Assembly: GCA_045603085.1 (NCBI GenBank)
Contig: JAZULL010000068.1
Location: forward strand, 1 to 21,437
Direction of reading: 5' to 3'
Length of the DNA: 21,437 bases
From: SVQP01 sp045603085
Lineage (GTDB): Bacteria > Bacillota > Clostridia > Oscillospirales > CAG-272
A program made the translations under genes and the position numbers. Of the stretch, positions 1 to 7,200 are shown in pieces; within the stretch, counting starts at the first letter, position 1, and each line of letters starts with the position of its first letter. The notes beneath the pieces were generated by a model that ran no database searches, had not been told where the DNA came from, and saw only the letters and a list, made by a program, of their open reading frames with translations.

Positions 1-10
1 ATCAAAAATT

Positions 11-41
11 GCAACGCCGGAGGGTGCCCCGGCAGTTTTGC
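11..41 (+). terminator. possible terminator-like hairpin at window start
   Basis: GCCGG (16-20) pairs with CCGGC (29-33) around an 8-base loop. A weaker outer pairing of GCAA (11-14) with TTGC (38-41) is possible, and TTTT (36-39) follows the inner stem. This could be the intrinsic terminator of a gene lying left of the window, or just another hairpin of the structured region that follows. The T-run is short and partly absorbed into the outer stem, so the terminator reading is weak. Confidence 0.3.
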
Positions 42-134
42 GTGAGCAAATATTTCGCAGATGCAAAGAGAAAATACGAAGCAATATAAGATATTGCGAG
101 GATTTTATCTGCGGCAGGTGCACATATTTGCCAC
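42..134. other. long imperfect fold-back; possible structured RNA or palindromic repeat
   Basis: Four nested stems can be read directly. GTG-A-GCAAATAT (42-53, one bulged A) pairs with ATATTTGCCAC (124-134). CGCAGAT (56-62) pairs with ATCTGCG (107-113). AAAAT (71-75) pairs with ATTTT (102-106). GCAATAT (81-87) pairs with ATATTGC (91-97) around a 3-base loop. No open frame fits this stretch. It could be a noncoding RNA, the palindromic end of a mobile element, or an untranslated leader or tail. I do not recognise the family, and the strand cannot be decided. Confidence 0.45.
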
Positions 135-221
135 TCAAAACCGTGTGAGTTCGACTCTCTTCGGCTATATCAAACTCATAACGGCGTGTTGAAAACGAGC
201 CTCATAACTCATAACTAAAAT

Positions 222-243
222 CGCATTTGTCTTGACAAATACG
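222..243. repeat. small hairpin, GCATTTGT family, copy 1
   Basis: CGCATTTGT (222-230) and ACAAATACG (235-243) form a 9-position stem with one mismatch around the loop CTTG. Copy 2 of the same stem sequence lies at 330-348, so the two flank the micro-ORF. The TTGACA inside it (232-237) resembles a -35 box but has no matching -10 at the right distance. Confidence 0.45.
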
Positions 244-275
244 GTGCTTGCCAAGAAAAAAGGATGGAGAACGTA

Positions 276-308
276 ATGGGTGATGTCCTTATCGGAGAAA
301 TTTTATAA
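276..308 (+). CDS. possible 10-codon micro-ORF or leader peptide (MGDVLIGEIL)
   Basis: An ATG at 276 opens a frame of ten codons ending in TAA (306-308). It is preceded by purine-rich ribosome-binding sequence: AAGGA at 260-264 and GGAG at 266-269, the latter 6 bases before the ATG. The surrounding RNA can fold in two exclusive ways. TCCTT (286-290) can pair with AAGGA (260-264), hiding the upstream binding sequence, or CCTTAT (287-292) can pair with ATAAGG (305-310). A strong terminator follows at 368-417. This looks like an attenuation leader, but no gene follows directly; the next coding start is at 857 behind its own promoter. The peptide resembles nothing I know. A chance start codon after a purine stretch is a fair alternative. 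Confidence 0.3.
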   Translation: MGDVLIGEIL

Positions 309-329
309 GGGGTATGGGCATAGCCCTGT

Positions 330-348
330 GCATTTGTTAAACAAATGC
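330..348. repeat. small hairpin, GCATTTGT family, copy 2
   Basis: GCATTTGT (330-337) and ACAAATGC (341-348) are perfectly complementary around the loop TAA. The stem sequence matches the hairpin at 222-243 almost base for base. It lies between the micro-ORF and the terminator at 368-417. Confidence 0.55.
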
Positions 349-367
349 GAAACTTGCAATAAAAACA

Positions 368-417
368 GAAGAGAGAGTAACGCGGTTACAAAATTCCGTG
401 AAGCTCTCTCTTTTTTT
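368..417 (+). terminator. strong intrinsic terminator with T-box-like inner sequence
   Basis: AGAGAGAG (370-377) pairs with CTCTCTCT (404-411), followed inward by a T-G pair, an AA/AA internal loop and CGCGG (381-385) with CCGTG (396-400). A run of seven T (411-417) follows, so this is a clear Rho-independent terminator for rightward transcription. The stretch GTAACGCGG (377-385) differs by one base from GTACCGCGG, found at the 3' part of the conserved T-box sequence. The TGG that would bind the tRNA acceptor end is not present, so I do not call a working T-box riboswitch. The transcript it ends probably arises within 1-370 or left of the window. Confidence 0.7.
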
Positions 418-427
418 CTGCTTTTTT

Positions 428-653
428 AGTGATATTCTTTGCTTTCGCAAAGAGTGATATTATTGCTACCGCAATAGTGATATTGAAGCCTTGCGGCTTC
501 AGTGATATTCTATTCGCCTTTCAAACTCGCGTAGCGAATACCACTCGGTGCGAGCCGAATAGCTCGCCTACGGCGAGAGGAACACTGCGTAGCAATATCA
601 CTCGCCGAGAGGCGAATAGAACTGGCGTGATACTCCGTTAAGAGTATCACGCC
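428..653. repeat. hairpin-word array: AGTGATATT units alternating with small hairpins
   Basis: The 9-base word AGTGATATT occurs at 428-436, 453-461, 476-484 and 501-509. Its reverse complement AATATCACT is at 594-602. Between the words sit unrelated small hairpins: CTTTGC-TTTC-GCAAAG (437-452), ATTGC-TACC-GCAAT (462-475), GAAGCC-TTGC-GGCTTC (485-500) and TATTCGC/GCGAATA (511-517 with 534-540). Further on are CTCGCC-TAC-GGCGAG (563-577), TCGCC-GAGA-GGCGA (602-615) and a 12-bp stem (624-635 with 642-653). The first three hairpins all have 4-base loops of the form TNNC. The word repeats exactly while the hairpins differ in sequence, and the words at the two ends are inverted, so the whole element could fold into one branched structure. 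A frame of about 70 codons runs through it, but its protein is simply the repeat translated. It is not CRISPR, since the constant unit is only 9 bases. I do not recognise a named repeat family. Confidence 0.75.
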
Positions 654-699
654 AAAAATTCTCTGTCCTTTTTCTGTTTGTGTATGATTACTGCTCTAT

Positions 700-722
700 A
701 GCCGATTGCGGGGCTGTTTTTT
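700..722 (+). terminator. weak terminator-like hairpin before the moxR promoter
   Basis: AGCC (700-703) pairs with GGCT (712-715) around an 8-base loop, followed by G and six T (717-722). The stem is short. It may insulate the moxR promoter from transcription through the array. Confidence 0.35.
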
Positions 723-788
723 GTTCTTTTGGAAATTGTAAATTTTTTTCATTGGCTGTAGAAATTGTGCATCCTGCCCCCAAAGCCC

Positions 789-818
789 TTGAAAAGGTAA
801 GGGAATTTATGGTATAAT
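789..818 (+). promoter_or_regulatory. sigma-A promoter of the moxR operon
   Basis: The -35 box is TTGAAA (789-794), the spacer 18 bases, and the -10 box a perfect TATAAT (813-818) with a TG extension (TGG, 810-812). Transcription should start near 825, about 30 bases before the moxR ATG. A small inverted repeat, CCCTT (786-790) and AAGGG (799-803), overlaps the -35 box and could be an operator or chance. Confidence 0.8.
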
Positions 819-856
819 GACTCTATATTGCAATTTTGAAAGGAAGTAAACCAGAT

Positions 857-1867
857 ATGAGTACCGAAAGCCAAAAGAACACCCCCACCCTCTCTCCCGA
901 AATGCAACAGGCACACGGCAAGATCATGGCCGCCATCGATCAGGTGGAAAAGGTCATCGTGGGCAAGAGAAACGAGATCATCATGCTCATGACCGCCATG
1001 CTTTCCGGCTCTCACGTGCTGATCGAGGACGTACCCGGAACGGGTAAGACCACGCTGGCGTCCGCCTTGGCAAAGACCACCGGTCTTTCCTTCAAGCGTG
1101 CGCAGTTCACCCCCGACGTCATGGCTTCCGACATCACCGGCTTCCATATCTATAACAGACAAAAAGAGGAATTCGAGTTCCGCACCGGCCTTGTCATGTG
1201 TAATCTGCTGCTGGCCGACGAGATCAACCGTGCCAGCCCCAAGACCCAGTCCGCGCTGCTTGAGGCAATGGAAGAAAATAAGGTGTCGGTAGACGGCGAG
1301 ACCATGGCCGTACCGGATCCCTTCATGGTTATCGCAACCCAGAACCCCACCGGCTACGTGGGTACTTATCCGCTGCCCGAGGCACAGCTGGACCGCTTTG
1401 CGCTCAAGATCTTTATGGGCTATCCCACCGCACAGGAGGAGATCAGTATTATCAAGGCGCGCCGTGACCACAGCCCGCTTGACGAGGTGGAGGCGGTGCT
1501 CTCACAGGACGAGATCCGCGCCATCCGCGAGCTGGTGACCAAGGTGGAGATCAACGACGAGCTGTATAAGTATATGGTCGACCTGATCTGTGCAACCCGT
1601 AAGCATCCCTCGCTGGCACTCGGTGCATCTCCCCGTGCAACTGTTGCGCTGATGCATCTGGTGCGCGCTTATGCATTCCTGCGCGGCAGAGATTACGTGC
1701 TGCCCGATGATATCGCCGCGATTTTCCGTTCCGCCATCAGCCACCGTCTGATGCTCAAGCAGGAGGCCAAACTCAACCATATCACGGCAGACGACGTGCT
1801 GGGTGAGATCCTGCGCACCACCGAGGTGCCCTACAAGGGTAAGCGAGATACCAAGGCCGCAAACTAA
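857..1867 (+). CDS. moxR: MoxR-family AAA+ ATPase
   Basis: A 336-residue MoxR-type AAA+ ATPase, a cytoplasmic chaperone-like protein thought to help assemble or activate partner proteins by ATP hydrolysis. Visible motifs are Walker A GTGKTT (about residues 61-66), Walker B LLLADE (117-122) followed by INRASP, sensor 1 ATQNP (N163), and a sensor 2 region GASPRAT. The length is typical of the family. I chose ATG 857 because AGGAAG (841-846) lies 10 bases before it; an in-frame TTG at 836 would overlap that site and adds seven unlikely residues. The stop is 18 bases before the DUF58 gene, and moxR-DUF58-transglutaminase is a well-known gene order. The substrate of this MoxR is unknown; the two membrane proteins downstream are the obvious candidates. 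Confidence 0.93.
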   Translation: MSTESQKNTPTLSPEMQQAHGKIMAAIDQVEKVIVGKRNEIIMLMTAMLSGSHVLIEDVPGTGKTTLASALAKTTGLSFKRAQFTPDVMASDITGFHIYNRQKEEFEFRTGLVMCNLLLADEINRASPKTQSALLEAMEENKVSVDGETMAVPDPFMVIATQNPTGYVGTYPLPEAQLDRFALKIFMGYPTAQEEISIIKARRDHSPLDEVEAVLSQDEIRAIRELVTKVEINDELYKYMVDLICATRKHPSLALGASPRATVALMHLVRAYAFLRGRDYVLPDDIAAIFRSAISHRLMLKQEAKLNHITADDVLGEILRTTEVPYKGKRDTKAAN

Positions 1868-1885
1868 GGGCAAGGGAGAGAATAC

Positions 1886-4273
1886 ATGGAACAATCCAAA
1901 CTCTGTCCCAGATGCGGCAAGAGCATTCCGGCAGGGCGAACATATTGCATGAACTGCGGTGTGTCGGTGGCCACCAAGTGTCCCGACTGCGGCAAGATCT
2001 TGCCGCTCAACCCCAAGACATGTGACGGCTGCGGACATTCCTTCGTGCGCAAAAAGAGCGCAGGGGCGAAAAAGACCGCAAAGCCGGTGGACGTGTCCAA
2101 GGTGTACCGTATTCTGATCTGGGCACTTTCGGGCATTATGCTCGTATGCCAGATCGTGTTCCTTTTCCCGGACGCGCTTCGCATAGCCGTGCCCGAGCTT
2201 GTGGATATCCGCGCAAGCGGACTGGGACTTTTGTCATATTTCTTAGGCACAGCTCCGACCGGGCTGGACGCCTATCTGCAGCTTTTCCATCTGACCGAGG
2301 AGAATATTCTCGGCGCGGCGTTCTGTCTGCAGGCCGCGGGTGTGCTGTATTTCGGTGCGCTGATCTGTGCGCTGATCTATTGCCTGATCTTAGGCTTTAA
2401 CCTGCTTCGTCTTGGCCCCAAGAGCGTCCGTCAGCTGACGCTGTGGGCAGGCATTACCGCAGGTGCTGACCTGACGGCGAGCCTGCTTTGCATCATCGGA
2501 GCCAAGGTGCTGGCCGCAAGACTTTACGAGGTCGAGTCCTACGTAGAGGACGGCATCACGCAGACCTGCATCACCCCCTTCGTGCTGATCCCCACCCTGC
2601 TTTTAGCGGGTGCTCTGGTCGCGCTGTATCTTGTGCATTACAAAAAGCAGAAGCTTCATGCCAAGGAAAAGACGCTCAAGGAGATCTTTATCAACGAGAC
2701 CACGGTTGCGCTGGCCTCCAAGATCCGTCTGCCCTCGACCAAGCGCGAGCGCGAGGCTTACGCGCGCGGCAAGGATATGGGCAAGCGCGGCGCTACCATT
2801 GGACTGACCAAGAATTTCTGGTGGTATCTGGTGATTCTGGGGGCTGCGCTGGTGTTCACCCAGGCGCTCAATAATACTTTCTCGCACATTTTATTCGTAT
2901 TTTTGCTGTTTTTGCTGCCGGTGCTGTTTTTGTATATGCTCACGGCCAAGCTGTCGCTGAGCGTGTATATGATGTCGGATGCGGCCACCGTGGAGAAGCA
3001 TCAGCCCTTCAATTATCACTTCCGTGTCAACAATACCTCGATCTTCGCCTATCCCTTCGTTGAGGCGCAGATGTGGCTGCCCCAGCATAACAGCGTGCGC
3101 TGCTCCATGCGAACCGTGCGCCTTTCCATGTCGCCCTTTGCAAGCTACGACGTGGATAACACGGTGCATTTCCGCTTCCGCGGCACCTACGAGATCGGCG
3201 TCAAGTGCTTTTACGTTTACGATTTCTTCCGTCTGATGCGCGTGCGCGTCGACGTGGAAAACTACAATCAGGTCTACGTGCTGCCCAGACGTCTGAATCT
3301 GGACGAGGCGGCCGCGCAGGCCATTTCGGACAGCGTGGCAAGAACCGTCCGCTCTCCCATTTCCTACGACCGACTGGAGGTCAGCGACATCCGTGATTAC
3401 CGCATGGGTGACTCTCTCAAGAGTATTCACTGGAAGCTGTCGTCCAAGAGTGAGGAAATGATCGTCAAGGAATACAATACCGGTACGGCCAACATCACCA
3501 ACGTGTACTGTGATCTGGCACGTACCTTCCCGGATACGCCCCCCGAGGCGGTGACACCCGAGGAGCTGAGCCGCAAGCAAAAGAAGGTGCAGAAAAAGGC
3601 CGAAAAGCTGCAGCTCAAGACCGCCGTGGCAAACGCCAAGGATAAGGGGATCAAGCTGGGACGCGAGCAGCTGGCCAAGCTCAAGGAGGACATTCACGCC
3701 TCTGCCGAGGAAAAGCGTGCGGCCATGACCCAGCCCGCAGAAACCAATGAAAATCTGCTTGCCGACGACCTCTACTACGAGGATATGAACGAATATCTGG
3801 CAGACGGCGTGGTCGAGCTGACCGTAGCCACCCTGCTGGAGGAGTTCCGCAACGGCAAGATCGTCAATCTGATCTGGTTTGACAAGCGAAGCGAGGCAGG
3901 GGCGTATTGCATGACCCTGCACGGCAAGGAGGATTTTGAGCTGATCTTCCGTGAGTTTGCCACCGCCCCCCTGTGCCCGCCCGAAAATTCGGTGGCAAGA
4001 CTGTGCGCCATGGCAAACGAAACGCAGAGCACCAAGCAGATCTTTGTCACGGGAGCGGTGGATCGCGCGTCGATCTCGGCACTTTGCTCCATCCCGGGCA
4101 TGATCGAGGGTGCAAGCTTCGGCTCTTCGCAGGTCATGCTGTATAACCCCGAGGAGAGATTTGCAAACAAGGCGCTGCGTAAGCGCTATATCGAAAGCTG
4201 CCGTGCACAACTGGCCGAGAACGGCCTTGTGCTGGTAGAGGGCAGATTGCCCGAGCAGAGTGAGGGGAGGTGA
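1886..4273 (+). CDS. membrane protein with two zinc ribbons and a DUF58 domain
   Basis: A 795-residue protein. The N-terminus carries two CxxC-type zinc ribbons (Cys 7, 10, 21, 24 and 32, 35, 46, 49). About six hydrophobic segments follow (roughly 73-95, 110-121, 143-170, 185-208, 229-250 and a long pair at 311-362), then an extended beta-rich region. The DUF58 signature DIRDYRMGDSLKSIHWK (about 501-517) is clear and is followed by VKEY. After NVYCDLARTFPD the domain is interrupted by a highly charged, probably helical stretch (about 550-640) before it resumes with VVELTVATLL. Typical DUF58 proteins are about 300-450 residues, so the zinc ribbons, the added N-terminal membrane part and the charged insert are all extra. 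DUF58 proteins are usual partners of MoxR ATPases; their biochemical role is unsettled. The gene follows moxR by 18 bases with GGGAG ahead of the ATG, and its stop lies 5 bases before the next start. Confidence 0.88.
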   Translation: MEQSKLCPRCGKSIPAGRTYCMNCGVSVATKCPDCGKILPLNPKTCDGCGHSFVRKKSAGAKKTAKPVDVSKVYRILIWALSGIMLVCQIVFLFPDALRIAVPELVDIRASGLGLLSYFLGTAPTGLDAYLQLFHLTEENILGAAFCLQAAGVLYFGALICALIYCLILGFNLLRLGPKSVRQLTLWAGITAGADLTASLLCIIGAKVLAARLYEVESYVEDGITQTCITPFVLIPTLLLAGALVALYLVHYKKQKLHAKEKTLKEIFINETTVALASKIRLPSTKREREAYARGKDMGKRGATIGLTKNFWWYLVILGAALVFTQALNNTFSHILFVFLLFLLPVLFLYMLTAKLSLSVYMMSDAATVEKHQPFNYHFRVNNTSIFAYPFVEAQMWLPQHNSVRCSMRTVRLSMSPFASYDVDNTVHFRFRGTYEIGVKCFYVYDFFRLMRVRVDVENYNQVYVLPRRLNLDEAAAQAISDSVARTVRSPISYDRLEVSDIRDYRMGDSLKSIHWKLSSKSEEMIVKEYNTGTANITNVYCDLARTFPDTPPEAVTPEELSRKQKKVQKKAEKLQLKTAVANAKDKGIKLGREQLAKLKEDIHASAEEKRAAMTQPAETNENLLADDLYYEDMNEYLADGVVELTVATLLEEFRNGKIVNLIWFDKRSEAGAYCMTLHGKEDFELIFREFATAPLCPPENSVARLCAMANETQSTKQIFVTGAVDRASISALCSIPGMIEGASFGSSQVMLYNPEERFANKALRKRYIESCRAQLAENGLVLVEGRLPEQSEGR
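4263..4270 (+). promoter_or_regulatory. ribosome binding site that fixes the start of the transglutaminase gene
   Basis: AGGGGAGG, inside the last codons of the DUF58 gene, lies 8 bases before ATG 4279. An in-frame GTG at 4270 overlaps this site and cannot use it, so ATG 4279 is preferred. Confidence 0.75.
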
Positions 4274-4278
4274 GCGGC

Positions 4279-7200
4279 ATGGCGAAAAAAGAAAAAAAGG
4301 TAAAAGCGAAAAAGCAACCTAAGGAAAAGAAGCAGGTGCCGCTTGTCCCCGAGCACCAAAGACCGCTGATCTGTCCGCCCGACGGCGCGGGCAGGGGACT
4401 TGGCGTCCGTATTCTGGGATATGCATGCCGCTGCCTTGTGGTCATGTGTCTGATCTGGGCACTGATGATGTTCTTTGGCGGTGCGTTCACGGGCGCTTAC
4501 GAATATTCGGTTTGTGTCAGTAACACAACCATGCTGGGACTTGCATTCTTTGCAACTGCCGTGCTGGGACTGATCTGCTATAACCGCTATGCCGCCCTTG
4601 GCGGTATTGCGCTGGGCGCTGTCGGCTTTGTTATGCTGACCCCCAACGTGGTGCAGGGCACGCTTGCTCTGTATAACGGCTTTCTTTGCCGTCTGTATCT
4701 GTCCAAGTACACCATGTATCTGACCAATCTCGGCATCGGTGTGCCGGGGCTGACCTCGGGCGAGGCACTGGCAGGCTACTATAAGGAGCAGCTGACTGCC
4801 TTTGGCGCGGACGGCATGCTGGTCATGGCATTTGTGCTGGCGGCGATTTTCGTGCCGCTGGTGGCAAGACGCACAAGACCTGTCGTTCCCACGCTAACCT
4901 GCCTTGCCATCATCGTGCCGGTCTGCACCTTCAATATTGCCGCAAGCAATCTCGGTGCGGGCATGCTGATCGCCTCGATCTGCGCCGTGCTGGTCATGTG
5001 GGCATACGACAGAATGTTCCGCCGTGCGGTGGATGCCAATAAGTTTGACACCAAGCTGCAGCTGTTCTCGGAGGACGGCAAGCCCGAGTATCCCGAGGAA
5101 TACCTGCAAAAGCTGCAGGCAAAGCAGCAAAAGAAGCAGCAGAAAAAGCTTGCAAAAGAGGCAAGGAAGCAAAAGCGCAAGCACAAAAAGGAGCAGACGG
5201 TGGACGAGGAGCTGACCGACTACTTCGCGACAAAGACAAAGAAAACCAAGCCTGCCCGTGCGCGTCTGACCGATGAGGAAAAGAAGGCGCTCAAGGCTGA
5301 GAAGAAGCAGAAAAAGCTCCGTGCCAAGGAAGTTCGCCGTCAGGTACGCAAGGTCCGCAAGTACGAGCAGGTGACAGATAGTGCCAAGCGCGCCATGGGC
5401 GGCTTTGCGGCCGCTATGATGCTGGCCGTCAGCTTGCTGATCGTCATTGTCCCCACCGTGGTGGTGGACGATTATATGGTCATCGAGCTGCTGGATGAAA
5501 AGATCTCTTACGTCCGCGCCTACGTGACCGCCGCGTTGATGGGCGACGACGAGCGACTGGACGAGCTTGAATACGAGCTGGACAACGAGAATTTCAAGCC
5601 GCATTCCACAGAGCTGGAGCATCTGCAGTTTGACGGCACACAGATCTTCTATATCGAGTCGCAGTATGCGGCAAACCTGTATCTGAAGGGCTGGATCGGT
5701 GTGGATTACCGTGACGGTGCATGGTATACGGGACAGGGCACGGATGATCCCGAAAATCCGGGTGCATTCGAGGCCTGGCGCGAGATGTACGGCCTTGACG
5801 ACATGCCCGCAGAGCAGATGTTCTACGATTTTTATCAGCTATCGCATCCCGATCTTGAGATCTTTGAGCCGGGATATGATTTCCTGACCAAATATCACAA
5901 GTACGGTGACTACGGCTTTGTAGCCATGCGCGTGCATCTGAGACGCGTCAACAGCCCCTCCTCTCATTTGTATCTGCCCAGCGTGACCGATCCGAGCCGC
6001 GATCTTTACGGCTATGGCAACAATGAGCAGAGCGAGCACAGCTTTGTCAACTATTTTGACGGCACGCTGACCGGCCGCGACTTTACCAAGGCCGGCACCA
6101 AGTACAGTGCCATGACCTTTACCCCCATCAAGACCGATAAGGACTGGGCAGCTACGCTGGGTGCGGATATTGCTTACTACAATCTGCAAAAGCAGCTGAT
6201 CTTAGCGTACAATTCCTATGAGGTTGAGCAGATGAGTTACGGTCCGTCGGTCAACCCGACCTATACCGTAAAGCTTGAGAAGGACGTGCCTGCCAAGGGG
6301 CTGGTGACAATCACCTACCGCAGAAGCAGCAAGGTCGCGGATTCCTTTGTGATGCGCGCTGAGGACGTGACCTACACGGCCCAGGAGTCACTTGTGCTGC
6401 GTGATGCAAACGGCGGCGAATACACCGTCTCGCTTGACCGCAACAGCAAGGTGGTCGGTGTGGATACCGCCGTGACCGATTCGCTGTTCCACCGCTACAT
6501 TTCGGGCAAGGACTCGGATAAGACCGAGATCGACCGCATGCTGTTCGGCGGCAGCATCAAGAACGAGGAAACCGGTGCCAACTATTCCGATTACGTTTAC
6601 ACCTTCTATACCGGCAAGAGTGACAGCAAGATCATTGCCGATATTGCACAGTACATCCGTAAGAATGCGACCTATGAGGTCAGGGAAGAGACCGGTGAGT
6701 TTGAGCACATCGAGGCTGTGACACACGAGGAATTCCGCCTGGCCGAGGGCGAGGTCGATCTGTCGGGCGAGACCGTTTACTATCACAAGATCGAAGAGAC
6801 CGACGAGAACGGTCAGGTGACCGAGCGCTACGAGCCCGTTGCAGACGTGACAAGCGTGCTGGACACCGACCTTTACGAGGTGGTCGTGGTGGTGGACGAG
6901 GAGGCGTACGACCGGCCCGTTTATAAAGTGACCGAGTACCCCTATGACTTTACTGCGGCCGACGCGCGCGGCGCGACCTTTGCCGCTGCCGCTGTGCAGA
7001 GAAACGATCTGGTCATGGCGGTCATTGACTACATCATCGACGATCTGGGATGTGAGTACACGCTCACGCCCGATCTGGAAAGCGTTGATCCCGCGCTGGA
7101 CGGCGTGGAGAACTTCCTGACCGTCACCAAGCAGGGCTATTGCGTGCAGTTTGCCTCTGCCGTTTGTCTGATCCTGCGCGAGTACGGCATTCCCGCAAGA

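Noticed and set aside
124..170. tRNA-like 3' end (GAGTTCGACTCTC resembling a T-arm)
   Set aside because: The T-stem has a mismatch, no matching 5' acceptor strand or D/anticodon arms lie upstream, and no CCA follows. At most it is a decayed fragment.
232..260. Promoter at TTGACA 232-237
   Set aside because: No -10-like sequence lies 16-18 bases downstream, and the hexamer is explained by the hairpin at 222-243.
428..602. CRISPR array
   Set aside because: The repeated unit is only 9 bases and the intervening segments are 14-16-base palindromes, not unique 30-base spacers. No cas genes are present.
429..641. 70-codon plus-strand open frame
   Set aside because: It is the hairpin array read in one frame. 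It has no ribosome binding site, and its protein just reflects the repeat.
624..665. Terminator at the 12-bp stem ending the hairpin array
   Set aside because: No T-run follows on the plus strand (it is followed by AAAAATTC), and none follows on the minus strand either. It is better seen as part of the array.
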